NCBI GenBank assembly: GCA_031472005.1
Contig: PZJY01000011.1
Coordinates: forward strand, 682,001-746,000
Length of the DNA stretch: 64,000 bases
Reading direction: 5' to 3'
From: Tetracladium setigerum
Lineage: Eukaryota; Ascomycota; Leotiomycetes; Helotiales
The notes beneath the pieces are model-generated. The model did no database searches, had not been told where the DNA came from, and saw only the letters and a list, made by a program, of their open reading frames with translations. Of this stretch, positions 37,089 to 48,504 are shown one piece after another (position 1 is the first letter of the stretch; each line of letters starts with the position of its first letter). The position numbers and the translations under genes are program-made.

Positions 37089-38789
37089 TGATTCTGTTTG
37101 CTACGATACGATACACAAAAAAGCTAGCAGGGCGTTGTTTGCGAGGTAAATGATTCATGAGCATATAGATAAGAAACAAAAGGTAGAAGCTAGAAAGTAA
37201 TACGATACAACTTAACACAGGCGGGCTATTGAACGCAAGTGCGATATGGATGAGTGATGACTTCAAGCAGAGGTGTAGGACATCTGATGCGTAACGAGGT
37301 TGTCAGGTTGATTTTCACTGCTCCTCTTATTGTTTGTACACTTGACAGAAACGACAATCATGGCAAAGACCTATCGAAACAGTTTTTCATGCTGTCTCTG
37401 CTGTTGTGCTCATAATCAGATATGTGTGGGCGCCTGCTTGCTGAGAAGGAGTGAAGAAGAGTGTAGCCTTCAAGCCTAGAGCTTGGACTTCACAATTGTG
37501 TCAGCCCCTAGAGCGAAAGCGAGACTTTTCTACAAATCCATTTGTAATCAAAGTTTCTTTTGTTAGGTTGGGCATGCCTACTTCCGCTCGGCTTTCTTTA
37601 GTGGCTCTACATACCCTCCTGGTTCTGCTCTTTGGTGTTACTCGAGTCGTCACAAATTATTACGAAGTACTGGATCGGCGGGTGCTTGACGCCTTGCCAC
37701 AAGCTTACTGCAAATTAAAAGTAAAGAATGCTTTTTGCAACCATTTCGGATATGTTTCCGTTCAAGTGTGGGTGATTTTCTCATTTAAAAGGTCTTGTCT
37801 GTTCTGATATTGACGCATATCCACCGCCTGTCGTGTAATGCGACGCAAGGTTGGGGTTGTGATTCAAAACCGTTTAGATTATGTCTTCAAACCCACAAGA
37901 GACTTCCTTCGTTCGTGTTTCAAATATTTTGTTGATCATTTAAATTAAGCAATGTGGAGGTATTTGAGATGGTACTGGGGACAGTCTTGAATATGGCGAG
38001 GAGAACTCAAATATTGAAGGCTAAAGTTCCCTACCATCACAATCTATCGTGGATCAACCTCGTACTCAAATTATGGGAGTGAATGAGCATAAAATTTGAA
38101 TGATGGTGTCACTGGTGTGTTCATTGCGGCAATTAAATTCTCTCTGGCTTTCAACCACACAGTTCTGAATGTTCTCTTCGTCAGATGCACTTACGCAGAT
38201 CGCTGCCCTTTGAGATGTTCTAAATTACCTCATCCACACTGTCAAATATTGCTCTCCTTGCATCTTTCGTTTTTCAATATTGAATGAACGAGTGATTCGC
38301 CAGACCTTCCCGCCTGTCTCCAATAAACAACAAAGGATCCCCTCCACGTGACATTCCCCGGATCTACGGTCCAGGCGATTTACCCGGTTTTAAACAACAA
38401 AATCTCCAAGCCCCACAAGTCTTGTTCTTCTTAGGATCAGAAGGTCACAAGTATTGATTAAAGGACCGAGTGGTTGCAAAAAACGTGGGCTTACCCGCCC
38501 AGCATGGCGCCGTTGGAGGCTGCACTTCCCCGCGTTCTCATTTCTGGTTCTCTGGGGAAAGTGGCTTCGGCTGTCTTCGATAAGGCAGGTGCTATACATA
38601 TCTTCCCAATATATATTTACTCTATACTCGGTCGACGGGAATTAAGAATGCAAGGATGGTGTACTATTGCGTGACTGGCTTGAATGACGAGGAGTTGGTA
38701 TATAAATCTAGAGGAATAGTTTTCTTTATGCATGAGGAATCAACAATCTTCTCATTTTCTCTCATATACTCTTTAAAACACTTCCAGAA
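37089..38789. other. 1.7 kb gene-poor region ahead of the AA9 gene
   Basis: AT-rich, no ORF with motifs. The last 100 bp hold the TATA box of the AA9 gene. Confidence 0.5.
38699..38707 (+). promoter_or_regulatory. TATA box of the AA9 gene
   Basis: TATATAAAT lies 91 bp before the ATG at 38790, with a CT/A-rich stretch between, a typical arrangement for a strongly regulated secreted-enzyme gene. Confidence 0.6.
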
Positions 38790-39803
38790 ATGAAGGTCTT
38801 CTCCTCCGTCGTTGCTCTCGCCAGCGTGGCAAATGCACACTACAACTTCCCCGCTCTCATCTATGGTGGAACAACCTACCCAATCTACTCTCATGGTAAA
38901 GTTTCCCTGCCAGCTCGAAGCTAAAATCCGATTAACATGTTTCGTAGTCCGTCTCCGAGAAGACGTCAACTCCCATGGTCCAGTCCAAGATGTGACTTCC
39001 CTTGCCCTCCGCTGCGGACTCAACTCTGTCGCAGGCGCCAACATCCTCCCCGTTAGGGCTGGTACAACACTCGGTTTCGTGGTTGAGCCCGAAATCCAAC
39101 ATCCAGGACCAACAGCCGTGTACATTGCCAAAGTCCCATCTGGATTCACAGCAAAGACTTGGGATGGAAGTGGAAGTGTTTGGACCAAGATCTACCAGAT
39201 TGGTGCCACTTTCCCAGGAGGGGTGTTGACTTGGCCTTCGGACAGTATGTTCTCCCTGCTTCGCTTTGTGTTTTCTTCGCTTTGGTGAACATGGGAACTA
39301 ATGTTGTGGGGTTTTACAGAGTTGACTGCCATTTCTTTCCCCATTCCTGCTGCGACTCCAAACGGTGATTACCTCGTTCGCGTCGAGCATATTGGTCTTC
39401 ATGGTGCAGGACAGCTTGGTGGTGCTCAATTCTATGGGTCATGCGGTCAGGTATGTTCTCCTCAATCAGTCACAGCTTTTCCCTCTTTCAAAATGTGGTG
39501 CTGGAGTCTTCAGACAAACGGCAATCCTGCCTCCTCAAGTTTGCACAAAACAACTCACTAATTACCTCGCCACTAGATCACTGTCACAAATGGTGGTAGT
39601 GGAAACCCAACTCCCAAGGTTGCCATTCCAGGTGTTTATGTTGCCACTGACCCTGCAATTCAGATTAACATTTACTGGCCTCCTGTAAGTTTCTCGTTTC
39701 TGGATTGCGCTTCGTTCAATTATTATGGATTCCGTAACTGACTCATTGGGTAACTCAGGTCACCGCCTACACCCCTCCCGGACCTGCTGTATGGACAGGA
39801 TAG
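38790..39803 (+). CDS. AA9 lytic polysaccharide monooxygenase, secreted
   Basis: Copper enzyme that oxidatively cleaves cellulose or related glucans outside the cell. Five exons: 38790-38895, 38948-39244, 39320-39450, 39577-39684 and 39759-39803; 228 residues, all joins in phase. Signal peptide residues 1-16 (MKVFSSVVALASVANA) is followed directly by His17, the N-terminal copper ligand. The second copper His is in RVEHIGLHG; the axial Tyr is in AQFYGSCGQ. Other AA9 marks are NGPVQDV-like HGPVQDVTSLALRC, AGTTLGF, GPTAVYIAKVPSG and FPIPAATPNGDYLVR. Two paired Cys are in place. There is no C-terminal CBM1 and no GPI-type tail; it stops at GPAVWTG. Confidence 0.93.
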
Positions 39804-41131
39804 ATTTGTTGGTGTATATTAGGCCCATGCTGGGCTGATCCACACTGAATTTTGGAGAATCTATCTTCTGGAAGGTTTCCATAATTCCATTCTTGTACCG
39901 AGCTACTGTAACCAGAGGCTTCTTGTCATTGTGGGTCTCTTTAGCATAGGTTCGCTAGCAACAAGTTCATAACAATATAAGAAATGAAGATCCTCGAATC
40001 TCAAAGTCTCAAGATAAGATAACAAGATTTACGAATCTATCTTATTGCTTCCAAAATTCGAATGCCACTGACTTTTCACTGGATTTGCATGGATCGTGTA
40101 AGGCTCTAGGATGCTTAAGACTCATAAATAGTACACAGGTCGGTTACTTTGCATTTTTTTTGACTTGCAGGACAACTTCTTCGTGTAAGATAGTTGTCAT
40201 GTGTTGTGCGAGTACCCACGTGACCAGACTTGCACAGAAGTTCCCACGCAAAAGTTTCGCTGGACTCTGGAGCTCTTCGATTTGCAACACAAAGAATCTG
40301 CTCTACTTTACATATGTGATCAAAGAAACCATGACCAAGAGAATCACAAACGCGTATCATTTTTGCATGCACCACGATCACATTAGTCATGACCTGCTCA
40401 CCTATTCTTGAAGCAAATAGCATAAATCTTCTCATACTTAAATCCTCTCCGGAGTCTTGTTTGCGATCAGTTGTACTCTTCCGAGATATTATGTAGCCAC
40501 CTTGGCAGGGTTGTTAGACTTTGAAGTTCAAAAATTGTCGTGAAGTCCGCATCTCGGCTAATTTGTAAACAAAGCCCCTCGCTAAAAGTCCGGACGTACC
40601 CAAAGCCCAACTACATTATTCAAGACTAGTAAAAATCAGTTCGACTATGTCGACTATGATCTTATGTCGAGAATGAAACTTGAGGCTATAAATAAATAAA
40701 AAATTGTAGGGCTGCGCCTTCATGCTCTTCCAATAACGCGGTACCTCGATCTCTCAAATTTCCCGACCACACTGACAAACTTCGCGATCCCAAACCCTCG
40801 CTACCAACCACCCATATAACGAAATGTGTTGTCTTCAAAGCGTTGTGGACGCCTAAGATGCACTCACTTGTCTATCCAGAACCAAATCACCATAACTAAT
40901 CACAATTCGAGGAACAGAATATCCATCCCAGTAATACTCCTCTCCAAACATCGCGTCCCTTTATGTTTCATGTGATCGATCCAAGGTTTCAACCGTCAAA
41001 TCTACCATGCTACAAAGACTTCCATGCTTAGCTTTTGGAAGAACATTACGAAGTTGCTTAGAAACTTACCTTGGATAAGTGCGCCACCTTAAGTAGTGTC
41101 TGGGGAGTGATACGAATGACTCGGACGTGGG
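39804..41131. other. 1.3 kb intergenic region, no gene seen
   Basis: 3' flanks of two convergent genes, AT-rich with random short ORFs. Confidence 0.5.
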
Positions 41132-42980
41132 TCATTGTGAATATTGACTGGAGCAAAGGCTTGAGTTTGAGTAATTGCGGTAGTAGTGACGGTGCAATTC
41201 GATCCACAACTCTGTAGTAGTTGGGTCCCTCATTTTCCTATATAGCTTGAGTCTGGCTAACAGGAAAGCTATTGATGCATTTTCCACATCACGATCGTGA
41301 TGTTGTAGTCGATCATTTTGTGTACTTCTATCTTTGACTTGGGGAGCTTGTGGCTCAGGCGTCGACTCCTCTCGCCTTTGTAACCCTTCATCTTTGATCA
41401 GAAGACAGAGTGCTAGGCATATAGCCATAATTGGTACCCATGCAATGAATGTCATGCGAGAAGCAGTCGCATATGCTGCAAGTATCTTTTCCGCGTTCTC
41501 ACTGCTATACTCGGTCGAATTGAGAACTCCCAAATTGATCTTTTGCACCTGTTGTCGAAGGTTGGTTGGTAACTCGGCCGTGCTAGTATACAATACATTT
41601 GAAAAGATGTTAGGAGACAATGCTAAGCCTGCAGCCCCACCCAGTGCTCTGGCGAAATTCCGAATAGAGATAACAACCGCTCTGTCGTTCTTGGAAGAGT
41701 GGGCTTGAGCCGCCACAAGTGTCGGTTGAAATACGAGTCCTACTCCTGCACCCTCGCATACCAAAACAAGAATCATGGCATACGACTCAATGGTTCGGTT
41801 GAACAGGACGAGAAGTCCTACTCCAACAAGCCAGAGTGTATAGCCTAGCCAGATAACTTCTCCATATCGTTTGCAACGAGAAATATATTGACCTGACAGA
41901 ATTGAGAAGACAGACTGTGAGACAACGTATGGGATCATAAAAGTAGCCGCTTTCAGTGTGGAAAATTGACGAACGTTTTGATAATATATCGGGAGGATAT
42001 AGAGCTGAGAGTAGTGAACTATTCCAAGTAAGAATTGCTGGCTGATTATGGCGGAGATTGGTGGGCTGCGAAAGAGGCGAAGCGGCACCATAGGCATGAT
42101 CGCAAACTTCCACTCTATAACAATGAAAGCAAGCATTGAGATAGAGCCTAGAGTCAGCATAGAGATAACCATTGGCGAGGCCCATTCAAAGTATATGCCT
42201 CCGCCGGAAATTGGAATCAGAAGCAGGATGAGTCCAATTGAACTGGCAAACAGACCCCAATAATCAATCGTAAGGAGCTTTTCCCGAGTGCTGCCAGTTG
42301 TCTTACTCGGTGGTAAGAGTGCTGCCACTAGTAATCCGGAAACAGCCGCTAGAGATGCGACTGTCCAAAAAATCGCTCTCCACGTCGAATGTGGCACAAA
42401 TGCTGCTGCAAGAAAAGGCCCTGCTGTACTTCCAAGCCCAACACAAGCACCTATTATACCCTGGTATCTACACTTGCGGTCAGCAAATTATATACGTGGT
42501 CATTGAAAATCATGCGACTCACTTGCCCCTGTCTTCAAGTGAGACTATATCGCTAACTATCATCATAGCCAGAGCCATTACACCACCATTTCCTACACCG
42601 CTAAGTCCTCTGAAGACATAAAGCTGTGTGCCAGTCTTAGCGAAGCTACAAAGCAGATTTCCCACGGCCAACAAGCCGACTGCTGCCAGGAAAACTATCT
42701 TTCGACCTAGCGCATCTGACAGACGACCATAGAGAACCTGGAAGATCGTGTTCGCGATCAGGGAGGATGTTGCGGCCCATGCAATCGTAGTAGAAGCATC
42801 AAGATCTATGCCAATTGTTGGTAGTGCAATGCCAATGGCACTTTGATCGACATGGCATATTAGAAGGGCAAAAGCAAGGCCGGAGAATACAGTGAGTAAC
42901 TTCGGTCTAGGCAAAATATTGCTCTCAATCAAGACTAATGGCGGCATGCTCGATACTGCAGGCTTCTTCATGAACTTCAA
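41132..42980 (-). CDS. MFS transporter, 14-helix DHA2 type
   Basis: Plasma-membrane proton antiporter of the major facilitator superfamily; substrate not predictable. Two exons, 42980-42523 and 42467-41132, joined in phase (SLEDRGK-YQGIIGACVGLGS); 597 residues. Motif A is in YGRLSDALGRKIVFL; motif B in RGLSGVGNGGVMALAMMIVSD; motif C-like segment in GACVGLGSTAGPFLAAAF. About 14 hydrophobic helices occur, the last in FIAWVPIMAICLALCLLI. The DHA2 group covers drug and toxin exporters. The C-terminal tail after the last helix is about 100 residues, longer than usual, and its end (YRNYSNSSLCSSQYSQ) is low-complexity. No biosynthetic genes adjoin it. Confidence 0.9.
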
Positions 42981-44392
42981 ATCAAGTGAGGGAGTAGAAT
43001 TCAGTACTGATATCCAAGATCAAACAGAAGAATTTAGAAGCGAACTTAAATACTTCGCGGCAGTCACTAAAGTAGCAGGGACATGTGAGTCAGAAATATC
43101 CACACAACGAGCAGGAAGAACTACCGAAAAAGTCGTAACGGAAAGAAGAAAGTCAGGACATCTCAATTCGGCCATCGGACAATTGCCGTGAGAGCCAGGT
43201 TGTTAGTTACAGTAGTGGGGTGCTACAATGGAGAGTGTCGTTTACCGAAAATTTAGAAATGGGCGAAGCACTTCTCGGGCTTTTTCCGATAAGTCTTGGC
43301 AACATCGGACCTGGTTGATATACGGACTGTCAAGTCCAAGCTGGTATTTCCTCTTACCTATCCCAAGCCAATTATAGAGTCATGGCGTTTGGTGTGCAGA
43401 CAGCGGTCATATCATCTGCTAAAAAACCCAAAGAGATCAAAATAAGCCATAAAATACTTTGCTGCAGACCTGGACTTTTTCGCAACACTGCTTGTCACTA
43501 ATAAAGAAGAGCAGTTGGCAATGCATTCTGGAAGTATAGTGGGCTGAAAGGATTCTAGTACCGCTATGAGCCGGTTCAGTAAGAGAGTCGATGTTGATGA
43601 ACGAGGAAAAATAGTCCAAAATCCCGTTGTTGTTGTGCAGGATAAACCTAGATCCGACTTGCATGCACGGCGTGCTGTATTATCAGTCTTGATGCCTAGG
43701 CTCGAGCTCATGGTATGTAGTGCCTCTGTAAATTTTAGCTTGGCTGTTGTACGGGATGCGCGGGGTTATTCGCTCTAACCAGAGTCGGTTCTCGCGTTGA
43801 TCTGAAGTACCCGACGGCTTGGTTATCTTATATAGATCCGTCCGCCACCGTCGCCATAAGGCTGATGGTAACTTCCTAGACTGTGGCAGGGTTTTGGTGC
43901 CTCTATGCGACTCCTGTATGACGACTAAAATGGTTATATTTCCCGTGGTGGAGCTTTGATAAAGGATCCTCTTGGGGGTTATCGAATCGGGACCATTTTT
44001 GAGACAGGCGCAATAAGGACAACAAAGCTGTAGTTCTGGAGGTATAATAGTTTGCAATACTTAGAAGTGGCACACAATATATCTTATAAAGAGGGAGCAG
44101 CAGGTTTCAAGTATACGAAGATTTACAGATGTTTGAAATCTATGTACCTGTCAATTTTCCGGCACGGGGGTTTATCCGGCACGCAGGGATGGGCGTTACT
44201 GTGCTTCTTAGCTCACTTAAGTTCCCACTTATCTGGGCCCATTCCTGTGCCCTCACTTGGTGTCTGGCATACAAAATAAGAATACTAACTCGGCTGACAC
44301 AGACGTGTTCGGGTCAAACAACTGGTCGGATTATAAACTGGCCTCGCTTAGCCTATTTTAAGAATCAAGGTATCCAAATCTGGCTCTCCAGA
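42981..44392. other. Gene-poor region upstream of the MFS gene
   Basis: Short ORFs on both strands have no motifs. Immediately 5' of the MFS gene is probably its promoter. Confidence 0.5.
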
Positions 44393-44628
44393 GATTTGAC
44401 CCATTATTAGTCCATTCCTCAAGCCGAACTATTTTTGGTGTGACCTTAGATGTTCTGACTAAAAGAGGCCAGAGCATCATTAGTTCCATTCGGATATTTT
44501 TAGCGTCGATGTTTTGACCAAAATTAGTCAAAACATCATAGTTCCCTTCAAGATATTTTTGACCTAGATATTCTAACTAAAATGGGTCAAAACATCATTC
44601 TTCCATTCCTAAGGACATGCTTCAGCAC
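44393..44628. repeat. Degenerate 59-bp tandem repeat, about four units
   Basis: Units begin at 44452, 44511 and 44570, exactly 59 bp apart, with a more diverged unit from about 44393. Each holds the pattern GTTYTGACYAAAA..RGTCAAAACATCAT..TTCC..GATATTTTT. The best unit contains the inverted pair GTTTTGAC/GTCAAAAC around a 10-bp spacer. Confidence 0.75.
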
Positions 44629-44655
44629 GACAGAACCTGATATTAGCAACCCTCC

Positions 44656-45363
44656 TTACTCGAACTCGCAAAGCGGAGATATGTATCTCCTAGCAGATCT
44701 AGCGGTCACCTTTCCCATTTGATTCACAGTGACTTTGGACAAACAAAGTGCTTGGTGCAATTTGTCTAGAGCTAGAATACGCAACCCGGGAATGTCGTAT
44801 GTATCAGCGAAGATACAGACCCGAGCGTGACGAAGAAAAGAGCCAGTGTCGTCTACACCCTTTTCCAGATTTTCGCGTGGTCGAAACCTTGGACTGGCCA
44901 GAGAGTAATCACGACGTTCAAATTCGTCCTCCCAAAGAATCTGCCTTGGTGTTCTACGACCGCATTGTCCACAAGACTTCTCATCATCATCGAAATTGGT
45001 AATCGCTGAACCGTACTTCTTTTTCTTTTTCTTTTTCTTAAAATTAAGAGCCTTGGGGGTGCCTTCTATGAGATCTTGTTCAGGTTCGTCAAGAGCGTTT
45101 TTGGGCATGTTTGAACCAGCATTCGATGTGCGGGTATGTAGTCCCCATGTAGGCATACTCGAAGAACCTGAGAAAGGTTTGCTTGTCGATATCCTCTAGT
45201 ATTGCGAGTCCGTCAGTGCTCGCGCATCAACCCATTCATCAATACGGCAAGCGGGGCTGAATGTTGCTCTCCAACAGCAGTATGAATCTTAAACGGCTTG
45301 CGATCTGGAACGTCTGGTCCTACGAGGAATTGGAACGTTATAGAACTGATTATCCTTATTGTC
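44656..45363 (-). pseudogene. Broken BTB/POZ-domain gene
   Basis: Fungal BTB proteins typically read VTF-LVGP-KPF-VHKAVL-LVNG-M then D-TF-RF-EYAYTG. Here: ITFQFLVGPDVPDRKPFKIH, SAPLAVLMNGLMREH (frame 1, to about 45220); then ILEDIDKQTFLRFFEYAYMG (frame 2, to about 45140). The third frame gives a Lys-rich linker (eight Lys in a row) and the typical C-terminal part HARVCIFADTYDIPGLRILALDKLHQAL, ending at 44656. At least two frame changes and no clear start codon. It could be a single damaged or mis-sequenced gene; the pieces are in the correct order and strand. BTB proteins of this class are adaptors of unknown function. Confidence 0.6.
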
Positions 45364-46764
45364 GCACAAGTCAGCTTCTATGATAACAAGCCTGAGCCAG
45401 CGGACATATTACTTATCAAAGCTGGTCGTCATCATGGTCGTCTGCCTCACCGGTTGGGTATCGTGATACAGCGATGGGTTTCTTTGGTTTGAAGCTTTGT
45501 GATATCGTCCAAATATAACCAGCTGTCCGCGATGAATATAAGGATGTTGTCTCGGATGCCAAGCTGGAGGAACAAGAAAGATCCGTTCTGGATCCGTTGG
45601 CTTGGCAGTCGAGACATCCAGATCTGCGTCCGCCCAAGCTTCCGACAGCTCCCTACTTCTATTTCGTACACACGAAACTTTTGTCCCCGATTCGTGACGG
45701 CTACTATTTGTGATCGAAACGTTTCAAATCTACTTTTGCTCCTGGAAATTGTTGGAATGGTCGTCGACAATGTAGGAGGCGAAACGAGTGTTGTTGTTGT
45801 CTAGTTAATTATTTTTTAGCGAGGTCCACTTCTGGAGACTTATGGCTGCGCACCCCTACCCCAGACATACTCTGGAGGTAAGATCTTACATCTGCCCCTA
45901 ATGTGGCAAAGTACAATGCGGACGAGAAGCACATAGTCAGGAGGCAACCTGGAAGAGGGCATATGATGCAGTGCCAATTATTTAATATTCTCTATATGTG
46001 AATGCAAGGTTCCACTCCGCGACTCCGTGTAAAGAATTATTCAGGGAAAGCAAATGAAAATACTCGCAAGGCTTGAGTGTCAGAAGAAGCTCAGAGACAA
46101 TGCGCGTACTCACGTATCACCATGGATTGGAAAATTTAATCCATGTGTTCCGTGCCAAAGAGAGCTCCATGAATATTGAATCGCAAAAAAAAAAAAAAAA
46201 GGTCGAGAATTCCCGCGAAACGAGCGAAATGTAAGACAAGAAGCTACCTAGGTCATAGGAAAGAGAGGAACAACGCCGAAAGAGCTACCAAAGGCAATAG
46301 CTGTTGCGTACCCGAGAAGAGGAACAGCGTGGAGACTTACGTGATTCTTTACGAGTAAGGAATTCTTTCGTTGAGGATGTATGTGCACACACGACGTTGG
46401 ATGAGCCCAGAACAGAATAGCATGGAAGAGCAAGCTCAAATGATTTGGATTGGTATCGGTATCGTGCTTTGAATTAATATAAGCTTATGTATCATTCTTG
46501 ATTCATTTATTGGGATTCGTATTTACAGAGTTGGCAAACTTCGACAAACTAGAAAAAAGTCAGAGAGAGAGAGAGGCATGAAGAAACACACCTTCTTCTG
46601 CTGGGCGTGGAGGCTGGGTCAGCTGACCCCTGAAATCGGTTGCGATAATTGTCTTGGCAGGAGGTTGCCGGAAATCAATATCAACACCAGCTCCCCAGCT
46701 CTCCCCCACAAAATCACCACCCACTCAACCACCCACCTCTTCCCCAGAAAATAGCAACATAACA
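45364..46764. other. 1.4 kb region without a supported gene
   Basis: A 107-residue minus-strand ORF (45770-45447) has no recognised motif and is not called. An A16-18 homopolymer lies at about 46183-46200. The last 200 bp precede the ERG26 start. Confidence 0.5.
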
Positions 46765-47999
46765 ATGGCACCAATTCGCGGCAAAGACGGTAAACCCATC
46801 CTCGGCAACGTCCTTGTGATTGGCGGATGCGGTTTCCTCGGCCACCACATCGTTAACATCCTCCTCTCCACATACACAAGCAAGATCTCCGTGCTCGATA
46901 TTCGCACAACCCACAACCGACGACCAGATTCAGATGGCGTGGCATATTTCGACGGGGATATCACATCTATGGATTCCTGCTGCCAATTTTCCAGAAGATA
47001 AAACCAGATGTGGTTATTCATACGGCGTCACCGCTTGCTGTCGCAGATGCTGGCCACAAGACTAAGGAGATGTACTATAAAGTCAACGTGGATGGGACCA
47101 AATGTGTGATTAAAGCTTGCCAGGAAACCGGCGTGAAAGCATTGGTATACACCAGCTCCGCAAGCGTGGTGAGCGACAACGAAAGCGACTTGATAAATGT
47201 GGACGAGCGATGGCCTGTTGTCCCTCCAAAATTCCAGACGGAATATTACTCCCAGACCAAAGTACGTTTACGCGACCCTTTTTACCACACCATCCCAATT
47301 TGCTTTTACCATTCAAAGAAATCCCCAAATTTTCCACATCCAACTAACACTCCTTCCTTCAGGCTGAAGCAGAGTCCCTCGTCATCGCTGCTAATCGCTC
47401 GGCTCGAAACTCCTTACGCTCTCCCTCCGCCCCGCAGGTATCTTCGGTGAAGGAGACGTGCAAAACGTGCCCAATATCTACAACGCCTACGCCACCGGTA
47501 AAGATGGCTTCCAGCTCGGCGACAACACCAATCTCTTCGATTTCACCTACGTCGGTAACGTCGCCGACGCACACTGTCTTGCCGCTAGCGCTCTTCTCCA
47601 CACCTACTCCCTCTCCACGGCACCACTCGATCACGAGCGCGTTGACGGCGAGATCTTCTTCATCACCAACGACGAGCCAATCTACTTCTGGGATTACTGC
47701 CGGGCGATTTACAAGGCTGGGGGGAGTACGAAGGGGACGGAGCATGTGTGGGTTATTAGCAAAGATGTGGGATTGTTGATTGGTGGCCTGTTGGAGTGGG
47801 GAATTGGCTGGTGGGGAGGAAGCCGAAGTTGACTATTAGACAGGTCAAGTATAGTTGTATGACGAGGTATTATGATTGCTCCAAGGCGAAGAAGAGATTG
47901 GGTTATAGACCGAGGGTTAAGTTGGCGGATGGTATCAATAGGGCCGTGAAATTCCACATGGCAGCTTTGGCGGAAGCGGAGGCCAAGAAGGCTCAGTGA
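46765..47999 (+). CDS. ERG26: Sterol-4-alpha-carboxylate 3-dehydrogenase (decarboxylating)
   Basis: C-4 demethylation step of ergosterol synthesis at the ER. Exons 46765-47261 and 47363-47999. N-terminal Rossmann motif VIGGCGFLGHHIV; DVVIHTASPLA; VNVDGTKCVIKACQETGVKALVYTSSASVV; catalytic Tyr/Lys in EYYSQTK; then RPAGIFGEGDVQNVPNIY, FTYVGNVADAHCLAA and FFITNDEPIYFWDYCRAIY. Three single-base losses break the frame: about 46973-46977 (before LLPIFQKIKPD), about 47411-47416 (before LSLRPAGIFGEGD) and about 47807-47816 (before GRKPKLTIRQVKYS). Adding one base at each gives 379 codons, the normal length. No C-terminal membrane helix is obvious beyond GLLIGGLLEWGIG. The number of breaks is the highest of any gene here. 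Confidence 0.9.
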
Positions 48000-48504
48000 G
48001 GAGCGCAAGCTGGAGAGAAGCAAATGGAGCTTGTAATACTTGGAAGTGACTTCCTGACGACCTTTCTTACCGAGGAAAATAATGGAAAATAGATTTAATG
48101 GCAACTTTCAAAGATCACAAATACAATGCACATGAAAAACGTAGCGTATTTTTGAAAAAGTGTCAATTTCGCGCCATCAATTGTCTCCTTGCAATGTTCC
48201 CAGGTATCGCAGTAAAAATTCATCCCACCATCCAGCCAGAGCATAAGATGTCAAAACGCTGAACTCCTGTTTGATTTGCCGTAAAATAGAACTCGCAATT
48301 AGCCTGTCTACGCCAATAGTAAACTTGAAAAGATAAAGGGGGATCTCGAAATCATGTAAAACGCTAAAAGAAGTCCGAATTATTTGTGTCATCGAAGAAG
48401 GAGAGAAATGCGTATGAACGCGGCGGCTTTCGTGTCTGGGTATTATGATTTATTCCCTAGTCATTGTGTTAGCGGTGGATATTAAGACGGAACACTCGCA
48501 TTGC
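48000..48504. other. Intergenic region between convergent genes
   Basis: 3' flanks of ERG26 and the UBC gene; nothing else seen. Confidence 0.5.

Noticed and set aside
45447..45770. 107-residue minus-strand ORF
   Set aside because: No recognisable motif and no neighbour support; not separable from chance.
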